Assembly: GCA_017590115.1 (NCBI GenBank)
Contig: JAGGNK010007559.1
Coordinates: forward strand, 880,076-944,075
Reading direction: 5' to 3'
Length of the DNA: 64,000 nucleotides
Source of the DNA: Montifringilla adamsi
Lineage: Eukaryota > Chordata > Aves > Passeriformes > Passeridae
The notes under the pieces were generated by a model that was not told the origin of the DNA, did not search any database, and saw only the letters and a list, made by a program, of their open reading frames with translations. Positions 1 to 13,000 of the stretch are shown in pieces. Positions within the stretch are counted from its first letter, which is position 1. Each line of letters opens with the position of its first letter. The translations under genes were made by a program, and so were the position numbers.

Positions 1-955
1 TGAGGAGCTGCTTGGTGACCAAGGGGCCCTTTCTCCCAACTTTATATTTAGATGCCTCCAGAAACACAGGAGGAAAAGCAGTAACAGCTTGATCTGTCAT
101 TTAGCACTGATTGTGACTCATCTAAAATCTCTATTTTAGCTCTTTTTTGTTGTTAGTGCAACCACTTTAACATTGTCCAAATGGCTGCACTCCCAAGCGG
201 GGCGTTGCACGATCAGACACCGGCAGGACTCGGAGGCAGAACAACAAATCCTCGCCCAAAAGCAGCAAAATAAAATGTTCACAGAATTTTGTCAGTTGTT
301 GCAAATGCTTATTAATTTGATTTGTACTTTGAATCTGTCAGTCCCTTCTGCCGAAATACCGAACAGCTGATGTGCTCATTAAATAACAAATTGGAGGAAT
401 TGATACAAATGTCAATAGGAAAGAGTGAGTTGGACTCGCTGCTTCCTGAGGGCTCAACTCCTAAAGCTTTGCTTTAAACATTTAGTAAACTTGTAGAGTG
501 TACAAGCCCCTGGACAATTCAAGAAAAATAGCCACAACAGTTATTTGTAGTTATTTTTATTTTGTATTTTTATTTGTAGGGCAGTAACTGTGAGTTTACA
601 CCATTAAGTATTTCAGCTCAGGAAACCCAACATTATCCACTTGGCCTTTCCAGGTGATTTGCTTCAGGAACCTGGAAAAGCAGGAGTTTGACTGGGAATG
701 ATTTAGGGAGTCTTTAATTTATTTTGCTTCCTCCCACTTTGATTTCACAAGCCCTTGCAGAGTTCACAGACAGGCAAAAGGGAGCCAAAATGCCCATGTG
801 GGATGTTTTTGAGCTCCTCTCTTGATGTTCCCTGAGATGCCATCAGGTTGTTCGGAGTTCTAATGAATTTTCTCACATCAGATCAAAGACTGGGAGTTGA
901 TGAATTGTCATGTGCTGCAGGGCTTTGGGGTTTGTTGTGTTTTTTGTTTTTCTAG
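1..955 (+). other. RPTOR: RPTOR intron, 3' end
   Basis: This is the intronic sequence upstream of the first visible RPTOR exon. It is AT-richer than the rest of the window and ends in a T-rich tract (about 929-953) followed by AG at 954-955, a good 3' splice site. I see no exon, RNA gene or recognisable repeat in it. The 65-residue open frame at 173-370 has no splice or protein-family support. Confidence 0.8.
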
Positions 956-1074
956 GTGTGAGTTTCAACAGTGTTTATACTCAAATTTGGAGAGTGCTCC
1001 TTCACCTGGCTGCTGACCCCTATCCTGACGTGTCCGACCTGGCCATGAAGGTTCTCAACAGCATTGCCTACAAG
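956..1074 (+). CDS. RPTOR: RPTOR exon, end of helical repeats (human about 802-840)
   Basis: The acceptor is AG at 954-955 after a T-rich tract; the donor is GTATGT at 1075. The first two bases finish a split Gly codon. The 39 codons that follow include YTQIWRVLLHLAADPYPDVS and end AMKVLNSIAYK, matching human raptor apart from conservative changes (E to D, V to L). The exon closes in phase 0. It is probably human exon 21, counting back from the last of 34. Confidence 0.97.
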
Positions 1075-4000
1075 GTATGTGCCTGTCCCTGCTCACCTGT
1101 GCCTGCCAGGTGTTTGGATGTGGATTTTTTCATGCTTAGGCAAGGCTTAGGCAGACTGACCTGGATGGGTCTGTTGGAGGGCTCTGCCTTTAGCAGAAGG
1201 AGCTTTTAATGCTTCACGGTGATAAACTCTGCTCTGAACTCTGATCAGGTAAAATGAATAAATGGGGGAGGGCCCGGGCTTGTTTTAGGGTATAAATGAG
1301 GTGCAGACCTCAGACAGTAGGTCCAGTTTAGAGGTCTACTTGTCTAGATCAGTCCCTGGGATAAACCTTAAGTATCCTTCATTAAATTATCCGTTTGCAA
1401 ACTGATTTAGATAATGCAAGTGGGACTGGCCTGCAGACTGAAGCCACAACGGCTCTCCAACCCAGGTGAACTAGTACATGTGAGTCAGCATGCAGACCCC
1501 TGCCACTCCTCACCCCAGCCCAGGCTGGGTGCCTAAACCTCCATCCTCATCCCATCTCATCCTGGGGGTGACAAGATGTCCCTGGAGGTGCCACCCTGGG
1601 GCAGCAGCTTCCCCCTGCCCAGGCCAGGCCACCCTAGGACATTTTCTCACCCTGTGTGTCCCCTGGCTGGGCACAGAAAGCTCAGTGTGAACCTTTCTGG
1701 CCTCTCAAGCATCCAGACCATGAGCCATTGCAATGGGAACTCTCTTACTGGGCCTTTCCAGGGAATGACCCCAGATCCTCAGCCCAGGGCTGTGGAGCTG
1801 GAGCTGCAGTAAGAGATGCCAGCATTGTGCACTGCCAGCTTAATGCCTCAGAGATCTCTGCTTTGAAATTACTTTTTCTCTTGAGACAATAGTTACTGAC
1901 TTGAACTCTGGTTTGTTTGAAGTGCACATATCAGTGAGTGGTAAGGGCTGGGTTTGGGACAGAGGATTCTCTTGGCAGTGGGGGCAGGAAGCTCTGCCCT
2001 TCCCTGGAGAGACAGGAGTACAGCAAATGACAGGCTGGAGATGCCAAATGAGGGCAAGAAGGAAAGGAAAAGGTGGAAGATTTCCATCTCTCTGCTCTAG
2101 ATGCATGAAACTCAATTCTGTGTTTGGAAGGCTCTCTGCAAAATGAAATGTTGCTCCTACTTTTAAAAGGGATATAAAGAGGAAGCAGATGTGCTTTTCC
2201 TGACCAAAATGTGTTTTCAGGAGTTGCTCCCTGGCCAGTGGAGAGGTGGGTCAGTATCAGTATTGGTGTCCATGCTGCTGTGCCAGCAGGAGCTGTGATC
2301 ATTCTGTTGTCACATCCCTAGGGAATGCTGGGGCTGATGGGGGAATTCCGTGTTGCCTCTAACAAGCGTGGGCCTGGCTGTGCTGGTGCTGACCCGAGTC
2401 CCAGAGCTCAGGCTCTGGGGGTCTCCTGCATCTCCCCCTGCACGGCTGGGCCAGCTGCTCTGCCCCTGCTTCCTAAGGCAACGGCTCTTCCAACAGGCTT
2501 GGAAAACAGGAAGCATTCCCATGGACAAGGGTATTGATCTGGGGATGCTTCAGGGAACAAAAGTGATTTGTTCTCCTTTGCCTTAGCCCGAAACCCGTGA
2601 GGAAAGCATTCGCTCCTGGGGTCGTGCTGTGCATGGCAGGGGCTTTGCTTTGGCCAGCACCACCTGCCTTGGGTGCCTTCTAATGAGGCTTTGTGATGAA
2701 AACAAAACCCCCAAAACACAACCACGCAGCCTGTGAGCTGCCCAGCACAGTGTAAGGCTCAGACCCTCCCTGCCTGTTCCTGGTCCCGTTCCATGAGCGG
2801 TGCCGCAGGACCACGAGAGCTCCGGGCTCTGTGGGAGCTCAGGCAGGAGCTGGCCAGTGTCTGATGCAAATCAGTGACAATTAAATCCTTGCTAACTGTG
2901 TCCTGAGACCTTTCCTTCGTGCTGCTGGAGCTTGTTGGATGTAGAAAGGAGTGCTGGACGTGGGCGCTGCTCCTCCCTGGTGTGTGCCAGCACTGCCCTC
3001 TCGGGGGTTGAATTTTTACCAGTGAATGCAAACAAAAATTCTTTTTCTTGCTTAAACAAAAATACTGCCTCAGGTGATATAAAACACTTGAATGTTCCAG
3101 GGGTTTCATATTTTGGTTTCATTACTGTAAAATTCAGAGAAGGAGAGGCTTTATTTTGGAGCTGGGCCAGCTGAGATTTTTTTCCATTGGCAGAGCTGAG
3201 CAGAGCACAGCTCGGGTCTGGGGGACCTGGCTGGGGCTGGGGGCTTCAGTGGGAACAGCTGGGCAAACTCTCCATGGACTTCCACATCTGCAGAGTGCTG
3301 GGGGACTAAAGATTGCAGAACCATGGAACGGCTTGGGTGGGAAGGTACCTTAAAGCCCATCCCATGGGCAGGGACATCTCCACTGTCCCAGGCTGCTCCA
3401 GCCCCAGTGTCCAGCCTGGCCTTGGGCACTGCCAGGGATCCAGGGGCAGCCACAGCTGCTCTGGGCACCCTGTGCCAGGGCCTGCCCCCCCTCACAGGGG
3501 AGAATTTCTTCTGACTGTCCCATCCAACCCAGCCTCTCTGGAGACATCCAAAGCCCCTGGACGCGTTCCTGTGTCACTTGCTCCAGGTGGCCCTGTCTTG
3601 GCAGGGGGCTGACCTGGGTGATCTCCAGAGGTCCCTTCCAAGCCCAGTGTTCTTGATTCTGTGACTGCTGTTATCAAACGAGACCAGAGTGTCCTGCTCA
3701 GGTTTTTCCTGGAGCCAGGGCTGTGGATCTGTTTCTCCAGAAGGGCTCTGGGGCTGTGCTGGGTGTGAGCAGCCGGTGTGTGGGCTGCCCAGGCGTGCAG
3801 CCTTCCTGCAGGAATCTGCTGCTCTTCTGTTCCCCGGGCTCATTAGGCACTGCTGGGCCCCTCCCAGGCTGAGGCTGCCCTGGGATTTGTGTTTATGATG
3901 CAGATGGGAATGGTGCAGTTCTCCTTCCCGGCCTGAGCCTTGGAGAATGCCCAGGCCTGCTTTTTGTGAGCACCAAAACAAACAGCAAGGACCCAGGGTT

Positions 4001-7000
4001 CAGTGCTGGCCTCTAGAGACTTCCTGAAATCAAAAAGTCTTAAGAGGAAAGTTTGCTTCAGCCCAGGTTGCTTTGTCGAGGTGTTTTTAATGGAAGGCTT
4101 GAGGCTGAATTAGAGAATAACAGAATCATTTAGGCTGGAAAAGTCCTCTGAACCCATCCAGTCCAACCATTCCCCCAGCACAGCCTAGGCCAGCACTGAC
4201 CCATGTCCCCAAGTGCCACATCCACCTGGCTGTTAAATCCCTCCAGGGGTGGGGACTCCACCACTGCCCTGGGCAGCCTGTACCAATGTCTGACAGCCCT
4301 TTCCATGAAGAATTTTTCCCCAATATCCAACCTGACCCTCCCCTGGCACAACTTGAGGCTGCTTCCTCTAGTCCTGTTGTCCCCGGGGAGCAGAGCCCAG
4401 CTGCCCCCTCCTGTCAGGGGGTTGAGCAGAGCCAGATCCCCCCTGAGCCTCCTTTCCTCCAGGCTCAGAACATGCTTTACGATTTATGGCCATGGTGGGA
4501 GCTGCAGGACTCAGTCCTGAGGTGTGAGGGAAAGGCTGGTGGCTGTGGGGGTCACTGAGGGGAGCCCAGCCTGTCCCCCTGCCCTGTGTTTGGGCTGCTG
4601 GGCAGCTCCTGGCTGCAGGCAGCAAAGGCACTCTCGGGTAAGTGTTCCTGCCTGAGCCAGCAGTGGAAGCAGCCGGTGTTGGGAGCAGCCTGGGGCTTTG
4701 TTTTGCCCCCCAGCCATAGAGAGCTCCCTCCCTGCCCTGCCTGGCCGTGCAGGGCCATGCCAGGGCTGTGCCAGGGCCGTGCCAGCTGCTCAGGCTCCCT
4801 GTGTTCTCCCCAGGCCACGGTCAACGCTCGCCCCCAGCGCATCCTGGACACCTCCTCGCTGACCCAGTCGGCCCCTGCCAGCCCCACCAACAAGGGGATG
4901 CACATCCACCAAGTGGGGTAAGTGCAGCCCGGCCTTCCAGCACCTTCTGGGGGTGCGGTGGGTGCTCCCTGCCCAGCCCCATGGCAGGGAGCTGCCCAGG
5001 GACAGGGAATGGGGCTGGCAGCAGTGGTGAGATGTCCAGGAAGGAAAGCTCTGGGAAAAGGTGGGAGTTTCTTCCTGTTTTCCTTTAGGGCAAAGAGTAA
5101 CAAGCCCACTGGGTATGCAACTGAACTGAAAGGAAGAGCTGCTGCTTGGCTGCTTTTACCTTTCCTGAGCTGTGGTGCCCAAATTCCCAGTGACGTCTGA
5201 GCTGTGCCTGCTGCACTTTGAGCTGATAAAAGCTGGGGTTAACTGATGGACAAAACATCCTGCCTGAACAGCAGGGAAACAGAGAGTGCTGGGGGCAAAG
5301 CTGGGGGCTGAAAATGGGATTATTTCCCAAAACAACTCTCCAAGAGGAAACACCGCACGTTAGATCTGCTGGTCCCTTACCCAGTGTGCACCAGTGAGAT
5401 TCCAGGAGAGGGCCCAGGTTAAATTCAAATGGTCTGAACTTCAGTCCCCCCATGGAAATGCAGTCCCTGGTCAGGGTGACTTAGGTCAGGCATCACAGAT
5501 TGCAGAACATTGATGTTTATCCCCTCAGTGTGGAGTTGGCACAGTCAGAGTTCACTCTTGGTTTGGGGTGGGTTTGGCATTTGGAGGGGACGTGGGAGCT
5601 GTGATGTTTCTGCAGAGGAAGCACCACAGCGAAACACAAATCTTGTGAGAAGGAAACAAAGTGAAAAGAACATAATGCACAGCAAATCTCGTATGCAGCA
5701 ATACCCAGAGCCTGTCCCCTGTTCTGTCCCTCAGAGGGTCCCCTCCAACCACGAGCACGAGCAGCTCCAGCCTGACCAACGAGGTGCCCAAGCAGCCGGT
5801 GAGCCGGGACCTGGCGTCCGTGCGCCCCAGCGTCACCAACGTGGGGGTCCAGTACACCCCCCACTCCCACCAGTTCCCCAGGACAAGGAAAATGTTTGAC
5901 AAAGGCCCAGAACAGGTAAGGAGACTGCTCTGATAGCTCTGACAGCTTCTCCCCACTGGGGTTTGTCCCACTTTCTGTTGGTTGTGGTTTATTTCTGTGC
6001 ATCCCTCGTTTGCTTCCAGCTGCTGCTAATCCACATTGGCTACCTCTAAGCAGCCAAATAAAAATTGATTAATTTATTTTCTTCAGGATAAATTGTGTTT
6101 TACAGCTTTTGATAGGGCATTATTCACTTCTGCCACTAAGCAATGTGACTAACCAGAGTCCATGGCTCACTCCTCTGTAAACATTTGTGTGCCTGAGTGA
6201 CACCCCAGAGTCAGATCCCTGACCCTCGGGGCTCTCCAGCCCTGACAGAGCAGCGACAGGGGCCAGCTGTGATCACAAGCCCCAGCAGCAGCAGCACCTT
6301 CCCTTCTCTGGGGTTTGGCAGCACCAGGATGGTATTTCTGAAAGCTGAAGCCTGAGGGAATGGAGCAGCTTTTCCCTTTTCCCTTGGGGTGTCCTGTACT
6401 GTGTGACAGACACTCATCCACCTTGGCACGAGCTGTGTCTGGATCCTGACTCATCCTCGCTGCTCCCCACACCACATCCCTGGGACAGAACTGCTGGGCC
6501 CTCCCTGAGGTGCCTTGGGGCTGCTGTAGCCCAGAGCCTGCAGCTGAGGAACGTGCACCTTTCCAAGGAGTGACCATAACCCCCGATCCCAGAGCTGGCT
6601 GTCCTGGGCAGTGTGTTTGAGGGTTTGGTGCCTGCCTGGGGCAGGGGGTGTCCCTGGGGTGTCCCTGCAGGTGGTGAGCCCTGTCCCCTCCCCACAGACA
6701 GCTGATGATGCTGATGATGCCGTGGGACACAAGAGCTTCATCTCGGCCGCGGTGCAGACGGGGTTCTGCGACTGGAGCGCCAAGTACTTCGCCCAGCCCG
6801 TCATGAAGGTAACCCTGCTGGGCTGGCTGGGCCCTGCCAGCCCTCCCCTTGCTCCCTTCTCTGTCCCGGGGAGGCACAGGAATGGATCTCCTTCCATCGT
6901 GCTGCTCTGTCAGTGACAGTGACCGGAGGGAGCACAAGGGTGGCTGGGGGTGGGACAGGCAGAGCCCGGGGGAAAGCTCAGCTCCCCATGGAGCACAGCC

Positions 7001-10000
7001 CACAGAAAACGTAGGAATGAGGAGAGGTTCTGTGTCAGATCCCCCAGTTTTGCCTGGTTGCACTGCAGAGTTGTTCCATCTGAAATGTTGCGCTTCTCTG
7101 CATATAGAAAATTGCATTATAGCTAAAATGAATTGGTTTTTAAAGTAAATAAATGGAATAATGAAGGCGCTTTTTCCCAGAAAGAGCAGTGAGAGGCTGG
7201 AGAATGAGAGAAGCTGTTTTCTTTCTGGCATTGCAGCTGAATCTCCTGGCTGTGGTAAAAGAGGCAGAGAAGTGGTGTGGGGAGGCTGCCCTGGGGGGCC
7301 AGCAGGACAGACCCTCTGGCCTGGGATTTGGAGCTGTGCTCTGCTTCCAGCACAGACAGAACATTCATTCACAGACAGACATTCCTTTAACTCAGAGAGG
7401 AGAGAGTGAGAGCGGCTGCATGCCCACGAGTGCCTGGGGGAAGCTTGGGGAGCATTATTGTTGGGGTTTAAAGTTTAAAGAAATGTAAGAAGTTGTGTTA
7501 TAGCGAAGAATAAGGGTGGTAATGACAAATTTACATCCAGGTCTCTTCAGAAGTGACTTGTTTGGGTAACTAAATTATCTCTGTGTGAAGTGAGAGAGAA
7601 ACTGAAACCTTGTTCCAGGAAAAACAGGAACCAGAGCTCTTAAGAGATGGGCAAAGATATCAGTGACTGGAAAGAGAAGCTGTTAAATTCCCAGAATGTT
7701 TTAGCTGTTAAATTCCCAGAATGTTTTAGCCAAAGCTCAGGTTTCAGGTTTAAGTATGAAACAGGAGGAGCAGTAAATCTCCCTCATTAAAGGCAACTTT
7801 CAGGTGCTCTGGGTGTCTCAGGGAGCCCAAAAGTGTCAGGACTTTGAGCTCCATCTCTTGGAGGGGTTGCCATGCCCGGCAGGGATGGTGCCCAGGCTCC
7901 ATTCATGCCTCCCCACAAGGGACGTTTGTGTCCCAGCACTGCTGCTGGGATAATGAGGAAATGCTGTGGTTTTAGTGCTGCCTCTTCGGGAGCGGAGCTG
8001 AGCCATCACCCTGGAGCATTCAGGTGCTGGGGTGAGATAATTGCCCAAGTTTAAGGCTATCAGAGCAGGGCAGGCTCTTGATTTCCAGAGGGAATCACCG
8101 GTGGAGCATTGCCTGACACTTCCTCAGCTGCTGTGAAATTCCCATTCTGCTGAAACCACTGAGTGATTCCTTAGGGCACATCTGGGATGTGGGGGTGGGC
8201 TGCCTGGCCAGACTTCTACCAGGGGTTTTTCTCCTCAAGATGAGCTCCAGAGTCTTGATTCAAGCCCAGACCAGAGCACAAGAGGAGGAAGATGATGTTT
8301 GAGCTCTTAGTTCTTATTAAAATCATTTGTCTGCTTCCTAAGAAAAACCTCTTCCCAGGGAAGAGGTGGGGGGTCTTTATTAATAAAATAAATCAGAGTA
8401 GGCAGCCAGGCACGGGCAGGGGCAGTGAGGACATGGGGAGCTCTGTGGGGGAGTGGCTTTACTACTACTTCCTGCACATAAAATAGACTAAATTGCTAGA
8501 GGGGAGGCAATAAAAAACGTGGAGCATTCCTGTACTAATTCATAGTAACCAGGGAGGGGAGGCATGGGAAGGGGGGTTTTCTGTGTCCCAGGGAGCAGGA
8601 GCAGGGCACAGCCCTGGCTCTGGAGGAGCTCCTGAGCTGGGAATTCCAGCTGGTGAATTCCTGGGTGAAGCTTGAAGAGAACAAAATCTGTGTTTTCTAA
8701 TCACACAAGGGAGAGAATTGATCTCCCTGTACCTTCTGCAAAGCAGCGTTGGAAGGCCAAGGAGAGGGAGGTTTTTGCAGGTGTTACCCTGTCCTAACAG
8801 GGAATTGTAGGTGACTTTGGGACTGGACTGGCTGCTGGGTGTGCAGGGACTGGAGAAGTCTCTCTGGGAGAACTTTCTCTGAGGTTTCTTGGCTGGAAGT
8901 CAGGAGTGACAGCTCGGGTGTGCCTGAGTTTCCATGGAGTCCCTGTTCCTGCAGCAACAGGGAACAGTCCTGGCTGGTGGCTGCTGCCTTTTGGGAGCTT
9001 CAGCCTCATGAAAAAGGCAAAGAGTGAAGTGTACCAAGTACTGATGGAAAAATGACATTGATGCTTAATTCCAACCGTTCTTTTGGAGCTGCTGCCTGCC
9101 TTCATAAACAGGGAAAGACAAGACAACTGTTCCTGTAATGAATAAACATAAAATGACTGTGAGTGCATCTTAGTCATATTTAATTGATGAATTTAGTTGT
9201 GCTTCATGGACCTTGCCCTGAGAATGCTATCACTGGAAAGACTGAGGGATTAATTTCCAGTGTAAATCAGGGGCTCCGTTTCAAGCCATCACTCCAGGTT
9301 TGATTTATTGATTATCTAATCAAATAAACTGAGAGAGAAAACGCTGTACTGTAAATTCTCCTTGTGCCAGGAGAAGCAGGTCCCTGCCCCAGCTCTGGGC
9401 TCTGCAGAAGCTTTTCCTCTTCCTGCAGCCCCTCGTGGCTCAGGGCTGTTCTGGGAGCCCCGGGGCGCAGGAAAGCCTCGGTGCCAGCTGTCAGGAAGTC
9501 CTGAGGCAAGGAGAGCGGGAGCCAGCATCTGTTGTTTCCAGGGCTGGCAGAACATGCAGGCAGGAGCTGGGAAGGATCCTGGAAGGTGAGAATTACATAA
9601 GCAGCCCTCCCTGATAAATCCCTGCCGGGGCTGCTGGGCTGTGCCTTGGCCCTGGGTTCTGGGAGAGCAATGGGATCCTGCAGGGCTGGTGAGCAGGGAG
9701 AGCTGCATTGACCTCTGGAGCCTTGTGCCAAGGGCTCCCTGCTGCCCTCCTGGCACCCACTGCCACAGGGAGAGGGAGAGACCCAGTCAGAGAAGGAAAA
9801 CTGCTGGGAAGGTTCAGCTGCTCCCTGCTCCCTGGCTGGGGGATCCTGGATGGATCTGTCATGGTCCCCATCCTGCAGCTGGAGCATGGCCAGGGGAGGG
9901 AGCAGAGCTGGGCTTGGTGTTTTCATGGATCATTCCTCCCTCCGGGCAGGATGATCCCCAGAGACACACAGCTGGGTGGGTGTGGGGCCAGGACAGCCTT

Positions 10001-13000
10001 TCCCTGCCTGCTCTGACTCTGCACTCGTGGCCCAAGGGCTCTTCCTTGGGCTTGCTTTAATTTATTCCCAGAGAAGCTGGATTTTCATTAAGGTGTAGGT
10101 GTCATCTCTCCCCTCTCAAATTCCTTTGATGTATTTTAGCTCAGGTTTGTTTATTGCTTTTCATTAGGGGTCGTTTGTCATTGCTTGTCTAATAGGTGTT
10201 GTGCTGAAATAAAGTGCTTTTTTCCTTTGCCAGGAGGAAAGATGGAGGGTGGGCTTCTTATTTTTTATTTATTTTACAGAAGCAGAAGTCCAACTCAGTA
10301 ACAGCTGTTTTCCAAAGGATAGCATTGTTTGAAGGCAGTGTTTGTAAGAATGACAGATGATTTAAGGACTTTCTTATTCAGGGAAAACAGTTTTTTTTTT
10401 GTAGGGAATTTGTCTTCCTGCTCCAAGAGTTACTTCTTTGGAGCAACCAGCACCAAAGGAAGCTGGATCAGAACCCTGCAGCTCAGCTCCTTAATTGATT
10501 CAAGGATGGTTTTGGAGCAAGGGAGCCTTGGAAATTTTTTTAAGTATGAAAAGCACCTCATCTATAGCTCCTGCCACGGCTTGGGGTGAAATCTCAGGAG
10601 TTTATTCCTTTTGATCCTGAATAAGGTGGGAATAACCATGAAGGGAGCAGCACTGGGGCTGGCCTCGTGCCTGGAGCACAGGTTTTGTAGGGGAGCCATG
10701 GAGTGCTGAAACCTGGAGCTGTGGGGTGTGAATAAATATCATCAAATGGCTCAGGGTGGCTGTGACTGCAGGGCCACTCTCCAGTTTCAGGGAGAATTTT
10801 GTATATAATCAAAGCCAGGTGACACAGGGGCATCATTTTCAGACCCGGGAAGCAGAACAGGGCTGTTCCTGGTAAATGATGGTGGGAACCTGAACATCAC
10901 GGGGATTTGGGAATGTAGCCATGCCCTGCTCAGCCAGCAGCCCTGGATTAGCAGGAAAAGAAAGATTTCAGTGTGTTCTGAGCTGGCTGTACCAGGGCTG
11001 TGCTCCCTCTTTGATCTCGGGGTTGCTACGTGATGCTCCTCAGCTGAGGAGAGCAGAGAGAAATCTGTGTGTACTGAGATCAGACCCGCAGCGCTCAGAG
11101 GGGACAGGAGCCACTGTGGCATCGCTCAGCCAACTGCTGCCCTTCTGGGGGTCACTGGTCCTGTGTGTGTCTGTCTGTCCTGGCAGATCCCTGAGGAGCA
11201 CGACCTGGAGAGCCAGATCCGCAAGGAGCGGGAGTGGCGCTTCCTGCGCAACGCCCGCGTCAGGAAACAGGCCCAGAAGATCATCCAGAAGGGTGAGTGC
11301 TGCCCCTGCTCGGGGCTGGGCTGTGAAACCCCAGTTACCCTTGGTCTCAATTAGAGATGGCCCTGTGCAGCCCCTCAGGCTGGTGAGGGCAGGGCAGCTG
11401 CTGCTGCAGGTGTTTGCTTCCCTGCAGCTGCTGCTGCAGGTGTTTGCTTCCCAGCTGCTGCTGCTGCAGGTGTTTCCAGCTGCTGCTGCAGGTGTTTGCT
11501 TCCCTGCTGCTGCCCCACCTTCTGCTCTCTGCTGCTGGCTGTGGTCACCAGCTCAGCCTCTGCTGTTAAGGGGATGGCAGATGCAATGCTGGAGGGTCAA
11601 ATCCAGAGCTGCAGGCTCGGGGTTTGTGGGACAGACGTGGTCATGGCAGATGTGGAGCTGCTGGACCTGTTCCCCCAGCTCAGGAGACACCTCAGGGATG
11701 TCTCTCACGTTCCCTGCTCTGCTGAGCTCTGTAAGTGCTGGTTTACTCCTTGTACCCCATTGCATTTGGGATATTTGTGTGTGTGCTGCTCCCAAGGTCC
11801 GTGCTGCATCAGCAGGAGCTCCCCAGAACCTGGGACTGAATCTCTGAGGCAGCTTTGGGCTGGAATTCTCTCAGCACAGGAATTTATTCTAATAAAGTGG
11901 AACCTAATGAAGCTCCCCGTGGAATTTGCATCCCTCAGTTTTTCCCTGCCTTGAGCAGCAGAGGCTGGGGAGCCACAGTTCCTGGAGCTCCTGGTGTCCT
12001 CCCCGTGGCATTCCCAGGAGCAGGCCTGGGCTGGGGGCTGCTCCTCCCAGGGATGTTTTTAGAGGCACACAGGGCTGCAAACCCCAGTGTGCTGAAGGAA
12101 AAGTCCCCATGGCTCAGCCCTGTCACTGGGAGGCTGCTCCTGTTGAGCTTCGTGTCAGGAAACTGCAGAATATCATCAACCAGAGAAGTACAGAAATGAT
12201 CCTGGAGCCCAGGAGATGGCCTGGGAGATCTGATGGAATACAAAGAAGGGGATTTTTCATGCTTGCCTGGAGAAGTTAAATCTCTTTCTAGACAGTATTC
12301 ATATTTGGTTGCTTGACCTGAGTGACTGAAATGCCACTATTCATTAAAAAAATAATGAAAACGTGAAATATTAAAAAGAATTAAAATAGACTTACAAGCT
12401 TTTAATGAAAATTAGATTCAATGGATGCATTCTAAAACAAACTGGGGTTGAATGGATGTCTCCTGGGTTTAGGGGTTTGTGTGATGAATTCAGAGAGTGC
12501 CAGAACCCAGCAGTGTCAGGGTCCCAACACTGTTTGTGAATAGCAAACTGCTCTGAAGACAAGATGGGAAAAGTCTGTACCCATCATTTTAAGGTCTCCA
12601 TGGAAAATATATTTTTCATTTGCAAATTAACCTAAAATTTAAGGGGACTCAAATGGAAGGTTAAATAAATAATCCACAAGCTACAGTGAAATGCTGTATT
12701 TTAAACTGAAAAAAAGGCATTTTCATATTTTGTATTTTGAAGAAATAGTGTTGGTTTTCCCCTAAACACAAACTGGCATTTCCCTGGGTGTGGCTGGTCT
12801 TGTTCTCCTTGCTTGCCAGTGTGAAGGATGAAGGGTTTGTCACCACAGTTCGTGGTTTGCACCTCAAGAGCTGAAGGTACCTCAAACTGGGGAGGTCTGA
12901 GAAACTCCTAGAGGGAGGGGAGGGCTGGGGTGTCCTGGTGGGAACTGGGTGGGTGCCTGGTGGCCCTGGGGAGCTGGGGCCATCAGGGGTGAGCTGAGCT

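Noticed and set aside
5735..5736. Alternative acceptor two bases downstream at the linker exon
   Set aside because: Using AG at 5735-5736 shifts the frame and destroys the match to the raptor linker.
6167..7372. 401-codon open frame on the minus strand
   Set aside because: It overlaps an RPTOR exon in antisense and mostly intronic GC-rich DNA. It has no family resemblance, and its composition is that of chance frames.
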